From Ficedula albicollis (taxonomy: Eukaryota > Chordata > Aves > Passeriformes > Muscicapidae), in the NCBI RefSeq assembly GCF_000247815.1, contig NC_021686.1, positions 9,252,719 through 9,316,718 of the forward strand: 64,000 nucleotides of DNA, read 5' to 3'. The translations under genes were made by a program, and so were the position numbers. Positions within the stretch are counted from its first letter, which is position 1. Each line of letters starts with the position of its first letter. The notes beneath the pieces were generated by a model. That model was given only the letters and a program-made list of their open reading frames with translations. It was not told the origin of the DNA and searched no databases. This document shows, piece after piece, positions 61,690 to 64,000 of the stretch.

Positions 61690-62760
61690 TGGGGGGAGTG
61701 GGAATCATCAGTTCTGGCCAATTTTTTTCCCCTAATTTCCTTATTTCTTCACCCTGAGGGCTCTGCTCCTGATGGGATGGCAGGTCCAGCAGGGGAGGTG
61801 GGCTGGGACACCTTGTGCCATTCCCAACTTCCAATCATTTCCACCAGCCCAAGCAGCTGCATTTCCCTTTCCAAATGGGAATTTGGAAATATTATATTGG
61901 AATAAATTCCAATACCTGGATGTGCTCAGGCTGTGCCTGGGCTGCAGAATTCCCAGTTCAGTCCTTGGCCAGTGTGACTTGTAGGAGATGAGTGGGAATA
62001 GTCACTTCTGGCCATTTTTTTTCCCAGTTTCCCAGTCTCTTCATCCTGGTGGGATGGGATGGGATCTCCAGCAGGGGAGGTGGGCAGGGACACCAATCAT
62101 TGCCCCAACTACCCCAAGGAGCTGCATTTGCTCACCCTTTCCCCATGGGAATTTGGGAATGAACACATGCAATACCTGGATGTGCTCAGGCTGTGCCTGG
62201 GCTGCAGAATTCCCAGTTCAGTCCTTGGCCAGTGTGACTTGCAAACTTCTGCATCCCCAATTAAATATGAGAAAAAGCCATACCTGGGAGATGAGAGGGA
62301 ATAGTCACTTCTGGCCATTTTTTTTCCCAGTTTCCCAGTCTCTTCATCCTGGTGGGATGGGATGGGATCTCCAGCAGGGGAGGTGGGCAGGGACACCAAT
62401 CATTGCCCCAACTACCCCAAGGAGCTGCATTTGCTCACCCTTTCCCCATGGGAATTTGGGAATGAACACATGCAATACCTGGATGTGCTCAGGCTGTGCC
62501 TGGGCTGCAGAATTCCCAGTTCAGTCCTTGGCCAGTGTGACTTGTGGGAGATGAGAGGGAATAGTCACTTCTGGCCATTTTTTTTCCCAGTTTCCCAGTC
62601 TCTTCATCCTGGTGGGATGGGATGGGATCTCCAGCAGGGGAGGTGGGCAGGGACACCCTTGATCTCACCCTGTGCCATTCCCAACTTCCAACCATTTCAG
62701 CCATCCCAAGGAGCTGCATTTCCCTTTCCAAATGGGAATTCCCAATACCTGGATGGATCC
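61690..62760. repeat. 260-303-bp tandem repeat, about four units
   Basis: GTCACTTCTGGCCATTTTTT recurs at 62001, 62304 and 62564 (spacings 303 and 260). A diverged unit lies to the left from about 61695, and a partial unit ends the array. The 303-base unit carries an extra stretch with AACTTCTGCATCCCCAATTA. The two middle units are almost identical. Confidence 0.88.
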
Positions 62761-62999
62761 CTGGGCTGTGGGATCCCAAATTCGGGCTCCTTGCCCAGCC
62801 TGTGTGAGGACAGGGAGCATCCCTCAGCTCTGAAGGGCTCTGAAGGAATCGTGGCTGTCCCAGTAAATCCATTTGGAGGTTGCCATTCATTCCCTCCCTG
62901 CACAAAGGAGACAAAACCTGGGGGATATTGGAGCAGAAGGCCTGAGGGCTGCAGTTTCACAGATCCCCTGGGGAATAAAAGAACACCACATGCCCAGAT

Positions 63000-63350
63000 C
63001 TTTGACTGAACATTGGGATGGTTAATCTTGCCCAGTCAGCAGTTTTTGAACAGATTCCAGGAAAGCTTTTAAGCCTGATAAAGCCAGGCCTTTTGCATTT
63101 CCAAGTGATACTTTAGCTCCCAATGACATGCTCCACTTGTCATTTGGCTTTAAAAGGAGGTAATTAAAATCTTCCTCCGAGTATGGTTACACCAGGGAGA
63201 GAACCCAACGTAAACTGGAATAAAAAGGGAGAGACAAGCCCACAAAAATGCAATTTAGCAGCTGAAAAATGGCGAAGTGGGCAAAGATAAAAGTATCAAA
63301 TGCACAGTTGCTGTTTGCCCAAGGAGGGCTGGGTGATATGGGAGGTGCAG
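63000..63350. promoter_or_regulatory. Candidate conserved noncoding block at the window end
   Basis: Low-repeat sequence with GCCTGATAAAGCCAGGCCTT, CCAATGACATGCTCCACTTG, GGAGGTAATTAAAATCTTCC and GGGCAAAGATAAAAGTATCA. Composition resembles the other candidate blocks. Untested. Confidence 0.33.
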
Positions 63351-64000
63351 AGACTTCCCCAGAAAAAAACAGGGCCAAGGCCAGGGAATTTCCAGCAGAT
63401 CTTATTTGCAGATTTTAGGGCCACTGGAAGCCACAAGACAGACTTGGAAATGTGTGTTGGAATCCTGGCAGCCCCTGCTCTGTGAGGTGGGAACTGGAGG
63501 TGAAAGAGAAATCCTCCCCCGAGATGGGAGAGTTCAAGAAAAGCTCCCCAAGAAAAGTTTTGAGGAAAAATTGGATCAGATTGGGTTCCCAGTTATCAGC
63601 TCTGCTGGGTTTGGGGAGGGCAAGGTGCAGCAATTCCCAAATGATTGGGGTGAATCCATGCAGGATTCCTGAAGCTCCAGGGGGAGGTGAGGGCCAGAGG
63701 GAAGAGCAGAATTCCATAGGGATGGCAGAGCAGGGAGAGCAGCTCCCTGGGAATCCAGCACAGGATTCAGCACATTCCACCCCAAAATCACAGCAGGAGC
63801 ATCTTCCCTTCTCCTCCCAAAAGCCTCAGGCTGTGGTGTCATTGTCAGTTCTGCTCCGTGGGGAGGAGGAGGAGGAGGATGCATCATTCCCAAAAAACCC
63901 TCACTCCCAGACAGCTGGAACAGCTCAGGGGTGTTCCAGCCTAAAAGCAAGGAAATGAAATTTTCTCCTGGGGTAACAGCGAGCCTGCATCATTCCACAG
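63351..64000. other. Intergenic, nothing recognised
   Basis: Mixed-composition DNA with a small GGA-rich run near 63865. No gene recognised up to the window edge. Confidence 0.4.

Overview
The window looks like a GC-rich, bird-type nuclear chromosome segment. A songbird (passerine) and a small chromosome are plausible inferences. The evidence is an interrupted SOX8 gene whose readable exons closely match avian SOX8, many fragments that look like 3' ends of CR1 LINEs, GC-rich intergenic DNA and numerous micro- and minisatellites. No prokaryotic, plasmid or phage features are visible. SOX8 is the only protein-coding gene I can support; the other long open frames fall in polyG or tandem repeats, or resemble no protein I know.

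Layout: 1-5.4 kb is upstream intergenic DNA. 5.4-7.65 kb is the damaged, GC-rich 5' flank and promoter of SOX8. 7.9-11.56 kb holds the three SOX8 coding exons on the + strand, with a 3' UTR to about 12.5 kb. From 12.5 to 64 kb I see no gene. That stretch holds CR1 fragments, two retroviral-LTR-like AT-rich segments, about twenty tandem arrays and several blocks that look like conserved noncoding DNA. The best candidate regulatory block is at 18.53-18.94 kb, about 7 kb downstream of the SOX8 stop, and has several SOX-type motifs.

Assembly quality dominates the window. Sixteen uninterrupted runs of G (53 to 1,248 nt, about 5.7 kb in all) lie between 5.4 and 31.1 kb and at 49.6 kb. They interrupt SOX8 exon 1 (start codon lost) and exon 3 (linker between the two transactivation domains lost, frame not kept), a CR1 fragment and several minisatellites. 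Three sites show duplicated flanking sequence around a G-run. Two N gaps are also present (17,643-17,703 and 22,898-22,945). The G-runs are best read as bad gap fill, not biology, and SOX8 should not be called a pseudogene from this sequence.

I do not find a previously undescribed biological system. The points most worth following are the SOX-motif noncoding block, the 70-bp minisatellite ending next to the SOX8 exon 3 acceptor, the 64-copy 30-bp array that is stop-free in all six frames, the 75-bp two-part minisatellite near a three-copy dispersed repeat, and the G-run artefact itself.
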